64,000 bases of DNA from Zantedeschia hybrid cultivar. Its lineage: Eukaryota > Streptophyta > Magnoliopsida > Alismatales > Araceae. The position numbers were made by a program, and so were the translations under genes. The DNA lies in contig JARZZO010000011.1 in assembly GCA_030544215.1 (NCBI GenBank), positions 13,936,001 to 14,000,000 on the forward strand. Reading direction: 5' to 3'. Numbering within the stretch: the first letter of the stretch is position 1; each line of letters starts with the position of its first letter. The notes beneath the pieces were generated by a model. It was not told the DNA's origin, ran no database searches, and saw nothing but the letters and a program-made list of their open reading frames with translations. Shown in pieces: positions 1-11,200 of this stretch.

Positions 1-833
1 GTGCATTAGCATTACTATATGATAAATATTTATTAGAGTATATCAGGGACCTTGTGTTTTGATGAAACTGGAATTTGAGTTCCCCTTCAACAAAAATAGT
101 GATAATTCCAGAGGATTCTTAATCGCACGGATAGGCCGTTTGATTGTTAATTAGTGAGGACGATGGTTCCACTTTTGTGAAACGGTGCGTGGATAAACGA
201 GCTTCGGCTTAGCACTGGATTGCAAGAATTGGTATCTTGACTCATTAATGACGATTTAACAATATTATCCTTGATTAATTTATATTTTATTTGACTTTAT
301 ATTTTTCTTTTAGCCCAGCATGCATCATGTAGGACTTTGAAATCATTGTAATAAGAATTAATTATTGATTAAGTTTCAGACCATTAATCAAACAATCTCA
401 AAACATGATATGAAATATTCCATTCTGAATTAAGTATCTTGATTATCTTTGAGGTTCGCTTGAAGATATCATTGAAATTCTATCCTTGATTGGATTCTTT
501 ATCCAATATTCTTGTTTTCTTTTTAAGATCCATCATGGTTGCAGCACGTCCACATTAGCTGGCAAACGCTCCCCATGATGAAACCTACAGTGTCTACGAC
601 CTGGGGTACTTCCCACTCCGAGGAGGTTGATCGACCTTATTTTATTTCCTTGTCTACCTCATCCAGACAGGATTAATTCCATTGATTTCTTTGAGCTATC
701 TTAATTGATGATTTCGAGAAAAATTCCAATCATGTGATGTTAAGAGCGTGTCTCATTACACCTTGGCATCACCTTTTCAGTACATTCCATTTCATTTCAC
801 TCCCTTGCAAAGACGATGCCAAGGTGAGGCAGC
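1..833. mobile_element. Probable internal 3' part of an LTR retrotransposon
   Basis: No open reading frame of note is present. The stretch is AT-rich and runs directly into a TG-starting sequence at 834 that looks like an LTR start; the bases just before it (purine-rich AAGGTGAGGCAGC, 821-833) could be a polypurine tract. I infer the noncoding tail found upstream of 3' LTRs in some Ty3-type elements. The other LTR and the coding region lie outside the window, so family and orientation are tentative. Confidence 0.35.
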
Positions 834-1027
834 TGTAGACACGCTAATTTTGACGTCATTTTGAGTAAATTTCATATCATATAATAATGCCTCATAATGG
901 TCTGATAATTAATCACTAATTAATTTTTATTGATCTTTTTAAGTGTCGGGTTTAACAGACATGTTTAAGTTAATCAATTGAATTGATTTTAGCTCAAATT
1001 TCAGTTAAAATATGAAGAAGTCTAAAA

Positions 1028-1314
1028 GGCGTCGGCCCATGTGGACGCCATTTAAAATTTATTCCTATTTTAGCGTTTAAATTTGAATTTTAATTAATTG
1101 ATTTATTGACTAAAAGGCGTCTGTGGAGGTCGACGCGATTTAGGTTTCCTAAGCTATTTTAACTTCTCTTCCGGATGTTTATCCTTATCTTAATTAGGGT
1201 AAAAGACGTCTACACAGGTGGACGCGTTTTAGCTAATAAAGATAAAGATAACTTTTCCCAGATATTTATCCTTATCTTAATTTAATCTGAAAGGCGTCGG
1301 CCATGGTGGACGCG
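1028..1314. repeat. Four palindromic modules at about 88-bp spacing
   Basis: Modules start at 1028, 1116, 1205 and 1293 (steps 88, 89, 88). Each is [G][G/A]CGTC, ten variable bases, then GACGC[C/G]. The DNA between modules has diverged strongly while the half-sites and the 10-base gap are kept. This looks like an old tandem repeat in which the palindrome has been retained. Confidence 0.8.
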
Positions 1315-2190
1315 TTTTAGATAATTACAGATAAAGATGAATTAATCAGTAATTATCTGTCGATTAAAGTAGATAAATCCGAGATTTTTCTATGTTAATC
1401 GCGAACGCAGAAAATGCCTATAAATACCTTGCATCTCAAGAGTTAAAAAAAGAGAGAGAGAGAATTATTGAGCCTCAGCGTTATAGCGATTTGAAGATCG
1501 AAGCAACCACGCCGGAGCGCTGCCATTTCCAGAAGTCGGCATCCTTATTCAAGATCTTCATCCTTCAAGGCTTCTCCCACTGGACTGGGCATAAGTTTTT
1601 CATATTTGAATTTCATTTTTATTCTTTAGTTTCATTCTCTCATACTCACTTCATGTAACACACACCACATCATTAATTTTCCAAAACCCATCTGTTCTAA
1701 AGGGGTTTCAAAGTCATTTAAAACAAGTGAGTTGCTGTTTAAATATGTTTCCAATCATTGTTAACTTTGATATTTCTATTTAGATCCTCATCACTGTTTC
1801 TTCTTTATTTTTCTGTCTCTCTGTCTGCTGCATTCAACAACAACAACAAGAAATCAACAAGAGGGAAATCAAGCACGAAGCCAGGAGAACTTCTGGACGA
1901 TCCTCAACATACAACAGCAAGAACAAAAGAACAAGAAGATGCTCTCTTTCTTCAGCCGGCTGAAGGAGGGGAACCAAGGATTCAATCTTCCGCGTTTAAA
2001 CAGGTAAGCGATCAAACCTCTTTTTGAAACTTTTTAGTTAAAAGTTTCTGGCGATCACAGCACATTAGTTGCATTTTTTTTAATAGGTTAATTTACCCTA
2101 AACAACATAGTTTTTCACATTAATCACATGAGCAAATTTTCAGCACCTACAAAGGGGAGGCTCGCGGGGTCAATCTGAATATGGCTAAAA

Positions 2191-2515
2191 CGCGTCGATC
2201 GAGACAGACGCCAATCAGTCTGACAGGACGGGCCGTACTGACAGTGCTCTGAAACGCGTCGCTCACCACGGACGCCGTTCAGACGACATGACAGGCCGTA
2301 CTGACAACGCTCTGGCGTCGTACACTGACATCGCATGGGTCGCAGTTTGAATCGCGTCGACCATCATGGACGCCGTTCAGACGATGTGACAGGGGCCGTA
2401 CTCTCGCGGCCCGAAACCCGCCCACGTGGCACTCACGTGGCACAACAACAAGCAGACCTAAATGGCGTCCACACAACCTGACGCCTTTTGAAAGGCGTCG
2501 AACAGTGCAGACGTC
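2191..2515. repeat. Five further GCGTC-N10-GACG modules, irregular spacing
   Basis: Modules start at 2191, 2255, 2353, 2464 and 2494. All have exactly ten bases between the half-sites, as in the first group, although distances between modules vary from 30 to 111 bp. A degenerate GGCGTC also occurs at 2314 without a clear partner. They lie in the downstream part of the probable LTR. Confidence 0.75.
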
Positions 2516-2610
2516 ATTCAGTCAGGATTCACAAGGCCTCTCAGGGTCGAAACCAGGGGATCCGGCCCGAGCCTGACCCGAATACTGAATCCGAAACCTC
2601 AGTCCTTACA

Positions 2611-3240
2611 GGTTAAGTCTAATAACCGTATTTGACTAACTTGACCTTATAATGTATTTAATTATTGTATGGCCAAATCACCACAAGTGAACCACAATAT
2701 TAGGTGAAAATTCAACATTTTTCCACTTAGTCCATCTTGTCACAGGCACATCAAATCATCTTTTAAAAACATACATATAATATAAACATATATAATTTAA
2801 AAAGACTCCTGAAGAGTTGATGTTATGGGTATGCCCTAAAGAGTGAAATACGTTATGCGCGTGCATGATAAAAAACAAAACTACACATCATTCTAGTTAA
2901 AGAAATCTAAATAATTCAAGAATAGTAAATCAAATGGTAAGAGTTGTGGCGGTAAATGTATTCAATTACACACCTCCTTCCATATACCACAACGCCACCA
3001 ACTATAATTGAACAATCTTTAGAAGTCTTTTTGAAACTATATATGTCTATATTATATGTATGTTTTCAAAAGAAAATTTGATGTGCTTATGACAAGTTGG
3101 ATCAAATGGAAAAATGTTAGATTTTCATCTAATATTGTGGTCCACTTGTGGTGATTGGGCCATATAATTATTAAACATACCATATGGTCCAGTAAGTGGA
3201 ATACGATTATTGGGCTTAGTTCATTAGGGGTCCATTATGA
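2611..3240. repeat. Inverted repeat, arms about 200 bp
   Basis: The left arm (about 2611-2815) and the reverse complement of the right arm (about 3015-3240) match along most of their length, including the blocks AATCACCACAAGTG and ACATACATATAATATA. The spacer is about 200 bp and itself has short inverted pieces (GTTGTGGCG against CGCCACCAAC). It is probably a fold-back DNA transposon; no target duplication was established. Confidence 0.7.
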
Positions 3241-4200
3241 TCCTGTTATGGGTGGGATCCTATTTAGGTTTAATTAAGATTGGTCCTTCCTCTCTATATA
3301 AGTAGCACATGACTCCCCATGAGGTCATATGCACCAAGAGAGATAGAGAGAGGAAACTAGAGGGAGATGTGCTCGGATTGCACATCTCTCCATGTCCAGT
3401 GTGGAGATCATCTTCTTCGTCGTCTTTCTCTTCTATCTATATTAAAGAAGGATAACTTCCGTTGCAGGTATTTTGTAAATCCCTAACAGGGAGAAGATGA
3501 ATTCGCATTCTCTATAAAAAAATTGCAATCATATAGATCAAAGTCAGTGACATCCATTGTCATCAGCCTTACGTTGGAGAAATTGCAAAAAGAATCTCGT
3601 GTCTATAGAGTTCAAGCCTTGATCACATATACACATAGTCATATTGCGCACATCAAGTGACTTTTTGCTTGAAGAGATTATTCTTTATCATCCAACCTAT
3701 AAGTCAATGGTAACATAAACTCATCATGTACTCCAATATAGGTGGACTGCATGTGTGCACCTACATCATATGACTCGGAATTGTGAACCATAAGTGGACT
3801 ACCGGCACCTCATTATTCCTCTACTAATGGCGGCAAAACCCTCTTGCCTTGGAACTTAACAAAGGATGCATTTGGAAAAATGTCAAAATTGTTATAGAAA
3901 TGAAAAAAAAGGATTACAAGTACTAGATGATATTGATTGAGTTTGACCATGTTGGTTTCATATTCTCGTTGACTTCAACATATAATTTCGGATAGAGCAA
4001 CACCCATTTTTCTTATCCCATTAACAAGAGAAGTCCAAGTTGAGGACTTTGTCATAAATGTACTATTAATCTCGCTTGCGAAATACTGCACACCTGCGAG
4101 ATGTGTAGCAAGTGCGTACACTCAACGTGTGCCAATTCAGGGGAGACGCGCCACCCTCTGTGGTGTGGTCGTTCTTATCTCGCTTTTTTCAAATGTAAGC
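3241..4200. other. Intergenic, promoter-like retroelement debris, no gene seen
   Basis: A TATA motif (TCTATATAAGTAG, 3292-3304) is followed by GA-rich transcribed-looking sequence and a short hairpin (GAGATGTGC with GCACATCTC, about 3364-3388). This resembles the promoter/leader part of an LTR element, but no LTR pair is visible. The rest, to about 4200, shows no coding potential. Confidence 0.35.
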
Positions 4201-4213
4201 AAATCAGATGCAC

Positions 4214-4221
4214 TGACGTCA
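4214..4221. promoter_or_regulatory. TGACGTCA palindrome (bZIP-type site) in the AACT promoter
   Basis: A perfect TGACGTCA lies 164 bp upstream of the TATA box. In plants this core is bound by TGA/bZIP factors. Regulation through it is inference. Confidence 0.45.
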
Positions 4222-4384
4222 CTTGGTTAAGACAACCGGGGCCTTTCTCTCTTCGGATCTTTGACTGAACGGTCAGCTCCAAGATCCGCGCCTTTCGGAT
4301 CCGGTGCATTCGGACTGGACCCCCGCTGCGCTCAGCGCGAGGCGACGAAGACGATGCTGCGTGTTCTGCCAGCTTTGCTGTTCC

Positions 4385-4392
4385 TATAAATA
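4385..4392 (+). promoter_or_regulatory. TATA box of the AACT gene
   Basis: TATAAATA in the context CCTATAAATAGG, followed about 12 bp later by a (CT)n tract (4397-4429) typical of plant leader regions. Transcription should start near 4415-4425. Confidence 0.75.
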
Positions 4393-4394
4393 GG

Positions 4395-4417
<23 letters not shown>

Positions 4418-4431
<14 letters not shown>

Positions 4432-5217
4432 GTACTCCAGCGGAGCAAACTAGGCAAGCAGCGAGGTGAGCAACCTGTTCCCGTCTCGATCTCTTCCTCC
4501 CCGCTCAGATCTCTGATGGTTTCCCTATCCCTCTCTGGCTTCCATTTCCGATCTCCAGCTTTCGATCTGTTATCTTCTCGCCGCCGTGTTCCGTTCGCAT
4601 TTCTGGCGTCTCTCGTTTGATCCACGCCACGGGGAATTTCTCGTGTTCCTGTTCTTCTCTGTCCTCGATTTCGTCCGCACCTGGATTTAATTTGCTTTCG
4701 ATCTTTTTGGCCGATTTCAGAGTGGAAGTTCTGCTCCTGCTCTCGGATTTTTGCGGCAGTTCTTCCTTCTTGTTACATCTGTTTTATCCGATCTCTCATG
4801 TTTGCGGTCGTTCATGAAACTCGTCCTTTCTTCATCTGATTTCCCTTTTCCTCCTCTTGGTTTGGTGTTTGGTTGTGCGATCCTGCTAGTGTTGTTTCTT
4901 CCACTACTGGCTAATCAGAAACGATCATAAGCTTTTCTCCATTCGCCGGTGTTGGCTACGGGTGAATGGTAGAGAAGCGAATCGAGTGGGATTAAGAAGT
5001 GTGCAGTAGAAAATCTGATCCGTGGCTCTTGGTTATATAGAGCAACTCCACTCGGCCCTGTCGAGCTTTGCGACAGCTTCGTTTAGTGATGTTTGATTTG
5101 ATTGAGGTTTATGTGGCATACTGATCTTTCACAGGCATAACTGATGGAAATATATATATTATTTGTAGAGCTTGATCGTTGGACTAAGCGTGTGCTTGCT
5201 CACTGTCGGATCTGCAA
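4418..5217 (+). other. AACT 5' leader with a probable intron (4466-5168)
   Basis: A short noncoding exon appears to run from about 4418 to 4465 and to end at GCGAG|GTGAGC. The next exon likely begins after ATTTGTAG at 5168, with 49 bases before the ATG at 5218. The region between is T-rich, as expected of an intron. The exon ends are inferred from splice consensus only. Confidence 0.55.
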
Positions 5218-8200
5218 ATGGCTTCGTCAGTAGCAGCCACAGACAATTTAAAGCCTCGAGGTATTTCTCTGTTTCGGATGAGCTCGTGAACTGTATGATC
5301 CAGGAATTTGAGTGTAAATTAGTTATCTTTGAAAAAACTCTGGGCATATGCTTTGTTAATTTTCATGTCAAATTGACCTCTTAATGCAAAGAACATTAGT
5401 TTAATCTGCAGGAACATGCACGAACTTTTGTTGACGTGAGAAATCCATAATTATCATCGAGTAAGAGTTTCATGTTGGTGTCATTGAACTGTGCATAAAT
5501 AGTTCGTAGCTCATGATTGTTATTGTTTACTCTTAAAACTATGATACCCATTGTGATGTAAAACTCGTGCTGTAATGGGTTAATGGGTAAATATGCAGTT
5601 GGGTCCACTGACTTTCTGACTTCTGTTTATTTATGTTACTTAATTGTTGACATCCTTGATTACTGGCTTTGGTCGATCCCTAGATGCACTGCAACAAGGA
5701 CAGTAGAGAATTTGATGGTGTAGCATTAATCTTTTGGGTTGTAAGGCTGGTTGATTAGTATTTAGTGCCTCATGGAGGTCCTTCACCAGAGTAGCAGTGC
5801 CTACACTTGCAGGCAAAGTAGTTTTACTTTTATCAACTACAAGATGTCCGCCTTCCAGAAAAATCATCTAAAAGATGTCACTACTCAGTGATATGTACAT
5901 GTTATCCTAGATTATTCTTGTGTACGTGAATTCAAAATTATATGTCTATGACTTATACATGTCATATGTTTAATCTCGAAGCTGTGAATGGTTTAACTAT
6001 ATTCATGCTGCATGATAAAATATGTTTTACAGAAAAAAAATGATTGAAGATTTTCATTTTCCATGTTGTTCATTTTTTTGCTTGAAGCATACACCTGTTT
6101 TCTCTTAGAACGATATCTGGGTCCTGGGACTGTCAATATTGAGTTTCATTTATTTCTTGCAAAATTGATGTCATTCATAGAGTTCTCCACCTTTACATAT
6201 AAGGAATTTCATATGCTTTCTTTCATGACAAGTTTGCAAGAATGTTACCACTTGGTTATCCTTCTTGTTAGGAAAGGTTAACGGTTTTTCCACCTAGTCA
6301 TTGATTTCATCACCATGAATTAGAAGGTTCACATCTTTCTTTTCTTCTGGAAAAAATTATAGTTCACAGTTGTATTTGCAATAGCTCCGTTAAACGAACG
6401 TGGGCTTTTTTGAAGTTATATTTATCTAATATGATAATATAAGCACCATATGAAGAATTAATGACCTAAACAGAAGGAAGTGATTTTCTCATTTTCATTG
6501 GCTCCAAAAATTTCATTATGCCATAAGTTTGTCGTTTGTTGAATTTTATGGCTTTGTCCTTCTGCACGTAATTATACAAAAAGGGAAAAAGGGAAATTGG
6601 GCAAAGTTTCTTTGGGGACTGGCTGGGAACAGCCAAGGAGGGATGGATCTATCTTAACAGTTTTAGACACTTCATGTCTGCAATTGTGGTTCAAAGAAGA
6701 ACAAAATGCTTTGCCAATGGAAATGATCACTTATGTGGGATTACATGGCTGGTGATGTTGTTGCATTTTAGTCATGAAATATGATTGAATCAACATGTAA
6801 CATAAGAACCCCCCCCCCCAAAAAAAAAAAAAAAAAAAAAATGTCATCCTTATCTCCTCCTCCTCCTTCCTCTTGTTCTTGATCTTTGTAGAGATTTCAT
6901 CCCAGGACCCTTGGAGAGAGAAAGTTTTAGATAAATGGCAAACTATGGGCATTATTGTGTACAACTTGAAACAATTAGATTTGTTGAGTATTCAGTAGAA
7001 GTCAAAGTAAGTTTTCATCTTAATGGGGTTCATCCAAACATATATAGCCATGGTTATAAACCATCACTTATACGTGTTCGTAATCTTTTGAGACTTTGAC
7101 TTGAATCTAATATTGGGTACTTTGACAGATGTATGTATTGTTGGTGTTGCACGCACACCTATGGGTAGCTTTCTAGGTGCCCTTTCATCTTTGCCTGCTA
7201 CCAAACTTGGGTCTATTGCTATTGAATGTAAGACAAGCTACAACTTCTCCCCTTTTCTTTCTCAGACATTTATACTTGTGCATTGTGCTATTGCATATGT
7301 TGTATTTAATGCCTTGCTAATCTAAATTTCAGGTGCCCTTGAGAGGGCAAATGTCAATCCGGAACTTGTGCAAGAAGTCTTTTTTGGGAATGTATTGAGT
7401 GCAAATTTGGGACAGGCTCCTGCTCGGCAAGCTGCTCTAGGTGCTGGGATACCAAATACTGTTGTATGCACTACCGTGAACAAAGTCTGTGCATCAGGGA
7501 TGAAGGGTGTGTCTTGCTTTTGCACCATGGCATTTTACCTTCCTGTAGTCATGAAATTAGGTGATTGAGATCTGAATTTTACTGTGCCTGTTCCATTTTA
7601 CTCTCATAGCAACAATGCTTGCGGCACAAACTATCCAGCTTGGTATTAATGATGTCGTTGTAGCTGGTGGGATGGAAAGCATGTCTAATGCACCTAAATA
7701 TCTAGCTGAAGCAAGGTTAGTATGCCATCATTCTCCTTACCACTATCTATTTATAGCCTTCTTGTGATTGGCATGTAAATGTATATGTCAAATCTAAATC
7801 ACTCTATCATACTTCTTTTGAAAGAAAGAACCTCAACATCTTCATTATAATTAGCCTTTCCCCATCAACTTAGGGTCACCTAAATCCATGAAGGATTCTT
7901 TGGGATGTTCTTTGATTGGTTCCCTTGTATGATGTCATAGTCTTGTGGAAGATATGGATGACAAGCATGAAAGCTTAGCTAAATAGATAAAACTCAACTC
8001 AACTCAACTAAGCCTTAATCCTAAATTAATTGGGTCGGCTATATGGATTCTTTGTCTCCACTCTAAACGATTTTGGGCTACCTCTTCTGAAAGGTTTAAA
8101 GCCTCCAAATCATATTGTACTACTCTCTTCCAAGTTAATTTAGGTCTACCCCTTCCTTTCTTTCCTTCCTCTATCCTAATATGCTCCACTTTTCTAACTA

Positions 8201-11200
8201 GAGCCTCCGTAGGTCTACGCCTAATATGCCCAAACCATCTCAATCTCCCTTCTCTCAATTTGTCCTCAATTGATACCACTCCCACCTTTTCTCTAATATA
8301 CTTATTACGATTTTATCTAGCCTAGTATGTCCGCATATCCACCTTAACATTCTCATCACGTCAACACTCATCTTAGAGACATGTTGCCTCTTCATCACCC
8401 AACACTCGCTACCATACAACATTGCAGATTTTATTGCCGTATGGTAGAATTTTCTTTCAGCTTCCTTGGGATCTTGCGGTCACACAAGACTCCCGTGGCA
8501 AGTCTCCACTTCACCCGTCCTGTTGCAAAATTATTCCAATCCCAGGATGTCATCTCTTGTCTGAGCAACATTTTAGAAGGCCAAAATATAAGAGATCCGG
8601 GCAACATCTCACAGATAATTGACTGATCTCCTAAGACAACTTGCCATCTTGGAGAGGGACACTAGAGATGAGATTCCAGAGAGATGTCTTCCATGTGCAC
8701 TGATGCTCAACATGGGTGTTGTGCTCAGCTCTGTGGCGGTGGGTACTTGCATGTTCATTCAAATTACTCTGTCAGACTGTTCCTATGACACATCATTGTT
8801 TCCTTGCAATATTGACCAGAAAGGTGAAGCTAAAATGATAATGCTTAGGTGTATGGTGAGAAGACATGAAGAGATCATATAGCAAATGACTTTGTTGTAA
8901 AGATGGCATGGTAGTGCTGTAGTGGTGATAAAAGAGTAAAGTCTAATAGGGTGTTTGGTTGCAGTTTTTTGAACTATTTCCCTCTTTATTTTGATTTAAA
9001 AACAAACTCATGACTTGTACTTGTGTCCTGTTTGAATTCCTTTCTCGTATTTTTAAGGGAGCAGACTGGAAGATGCTGGGTCTTCATAAAACTCTTTCAA
9101 AATAAAAACAACCCAACCATTATTTTTTTTTCTTTTTCCAAAAGAGATGCGTTGCATGGAGTCTACCATTTCTTTCTCTCTCTTCCCAACCTCCACTTCT
9201 TCTACCACCATTCCCACGTCTCCGCTCTCTCCTTCTCCCCCCACCATCATCCCATGTCTCTCTTTCTCTTGTGCCATCATCCCATGTCTCTCTCTCTCTC
9301 TCCCACCTCTCCCCCAAACGGGTCTTTATAATTTTGAACAATTATAACAATCTTGCCAAACAAGACAAGAGCTGATTACACTATTTTGAAATTAGAAATA
9401 ATTTTTTGAATGAAGTAAAATTTAAAATTGGAATAGCCTCAAAGTAAGAACTGTTCCCAAGCACCCTATAAGAAAGCCATTTGGGATGGTTTGGCTATAT
9501 ACAAAGAGGACCGACAAGAGCACTTGTTAAGAGATATGACCTCCATTTTGTGACAGTTCTTAAAGGAGAAGAGGAACACTGTACTGAGCTTGGACTGAGA
9601 TAATGTAGACAGATGTTGATCATTTGTTAGTGACTTGTGCCATCAGTAAGGATGTCTGGAAAATCTTTGGGAAGATTCTTAATTTTCACCCAATGTTCCA
9701 TAATGTCCTAGTGTTATGGCAGTTTTTCAAACAATTGAGAGCAAACAAGGCAGCGGGAGTTGAAGATTCTCTATGATATTCTTCCACATGCAGTTAGCTG
9801 GATCATTTGGCAGGAAGGAAACAATGCCATATTTCGGGGAAGTAAAATATACGTTGAAAACATTTGTTTGTGGAGTTCATCTTTTTTGTATTCCTGGTCT
9901 AGATATACTGGAGGTTGTTTACTTGATTCTTGGATTAAGGCATTTGACTTTAGCATTTCTTAGTAGCTTTTTTAAAATTTTACTGGATATGAATCTCTCC
10001 TATCTAGCTGATTGTACTTCCTCTCTTTTAATAAATTGGTGGTACAATCCACGTTTTTCTCGAAAAAAAAATGTAGAAAGATGTGAGATTAGGGAGTGTG
10101 GTTGCCATGTTGGGATGACTTTAGAATTAGTAGGTAATTGGTTATGCTCCATCAATTTTAATATTCATACATCAATAAAGTCTGTTAACAAATTTAATGT
10201 AGATCTGAACATCTATTAAAAATGTTACAGACTTACATTCAGTAATTGAGAGTCTCGCCCCTTCCCCTCAATTCCCTGCTCATAACTCTCCTTTTTCTTT
10301 GGCTGCTGCCCTTTGCATCCCCAATATCAGTTTCAATTAACATTGCAGAGTGTAAAAGTAGGTGTACAAACCTAATGAGCTAAATAAAATGGATATCAGG
10401 TATGCTGAATGTAAATGTGATTGAGAATAACTTGCTGCACCGGCAGGGGAGTTACGCCGCCTGGCAGTGCAGCAAGGTTTAAATTTTTTTGGAAACCCCC
10501 TACCCGACCCGACCCGACCCGACCGTACAATCCAATCTTGGATCAGACGAGCCAAAAAAGATGAAAAATCGAAAACCAACCCCAAATGGAGAGTAAAAAA
10601 CAAGGGCAGTTACTGTTCATTTGGGGTCGGTTTTCAATTTCTCAACTTTTTTTGGCTCATCTGATCCAAGATCGGATTGTTCGGTCGGGCCGGGCACCAT
10701 GGGGGATTTCAAAAGAATTTTCAATTTTTTTTTAACCTTGCTGCACCGCCAGGCGGCGTTACTGCCCCTGACGGTGCAGCAAGTTATTCTCAATGTGATT
10801 TATGATAAAATGGAATGATAGAATACTAGTTGGTATTTGCTGGATGATGATTTTGGTCTACTCCAGTTTTTTGGTTTTGGTCTCAAAATTTCTTCAAATC
10901 CTACCAAGCCTTTTTTTCCTCCTTTTTTAACCAAACCAAACTGAAAAAATTGGTTTTGTTCAGTTTGGTTTTCCAGTTTACAGGTATTCACTGCATACCC
11001 CTTATGAGTGCTAGGTTTTACTGAAACCATTATACTTCAAACTATTCCCAAAAACTTATAAAATGATTATTCATTTAAAATCCTAAAAAATCCAGTTTGA
11101 TAAATGCACAACATTAGCAAGTGCTACGCTTTGTTAAAACTCATATTGACAGTCCATTAGATTTTTTATGAATTAATATTACACAAGGTACCAGGAATTC

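Larger units (their letters stand above)
834..2610 (+). mobile_element. Probable long LTR (about 1.78 kb)
   Basis: The segment begins TGTAGACA and ends CCTTACA, giving the TGTA...TACA termini expected of an LTR. It contains a promoter-like TATA motif (CCTATAAATACC, near 1419-1430) followed by a GA-rich leader. It carries two groups of GGCGTC/GACGCC modules described separately. Long LTRs of this size are known in Tat/Athila-type Ty3 elements. Only one copy is visible, so the boundaries rest on termini alone; a solo LTR or a 3' LTR are both possible. Confidence 0.4.

Noticed and set aside
9773..10219. 148-aa plus-strand frame
   Set aside because: It starts in decayed LINE sequence in a different frame from the recognisable LINE blocks, so it is not a separate gene.
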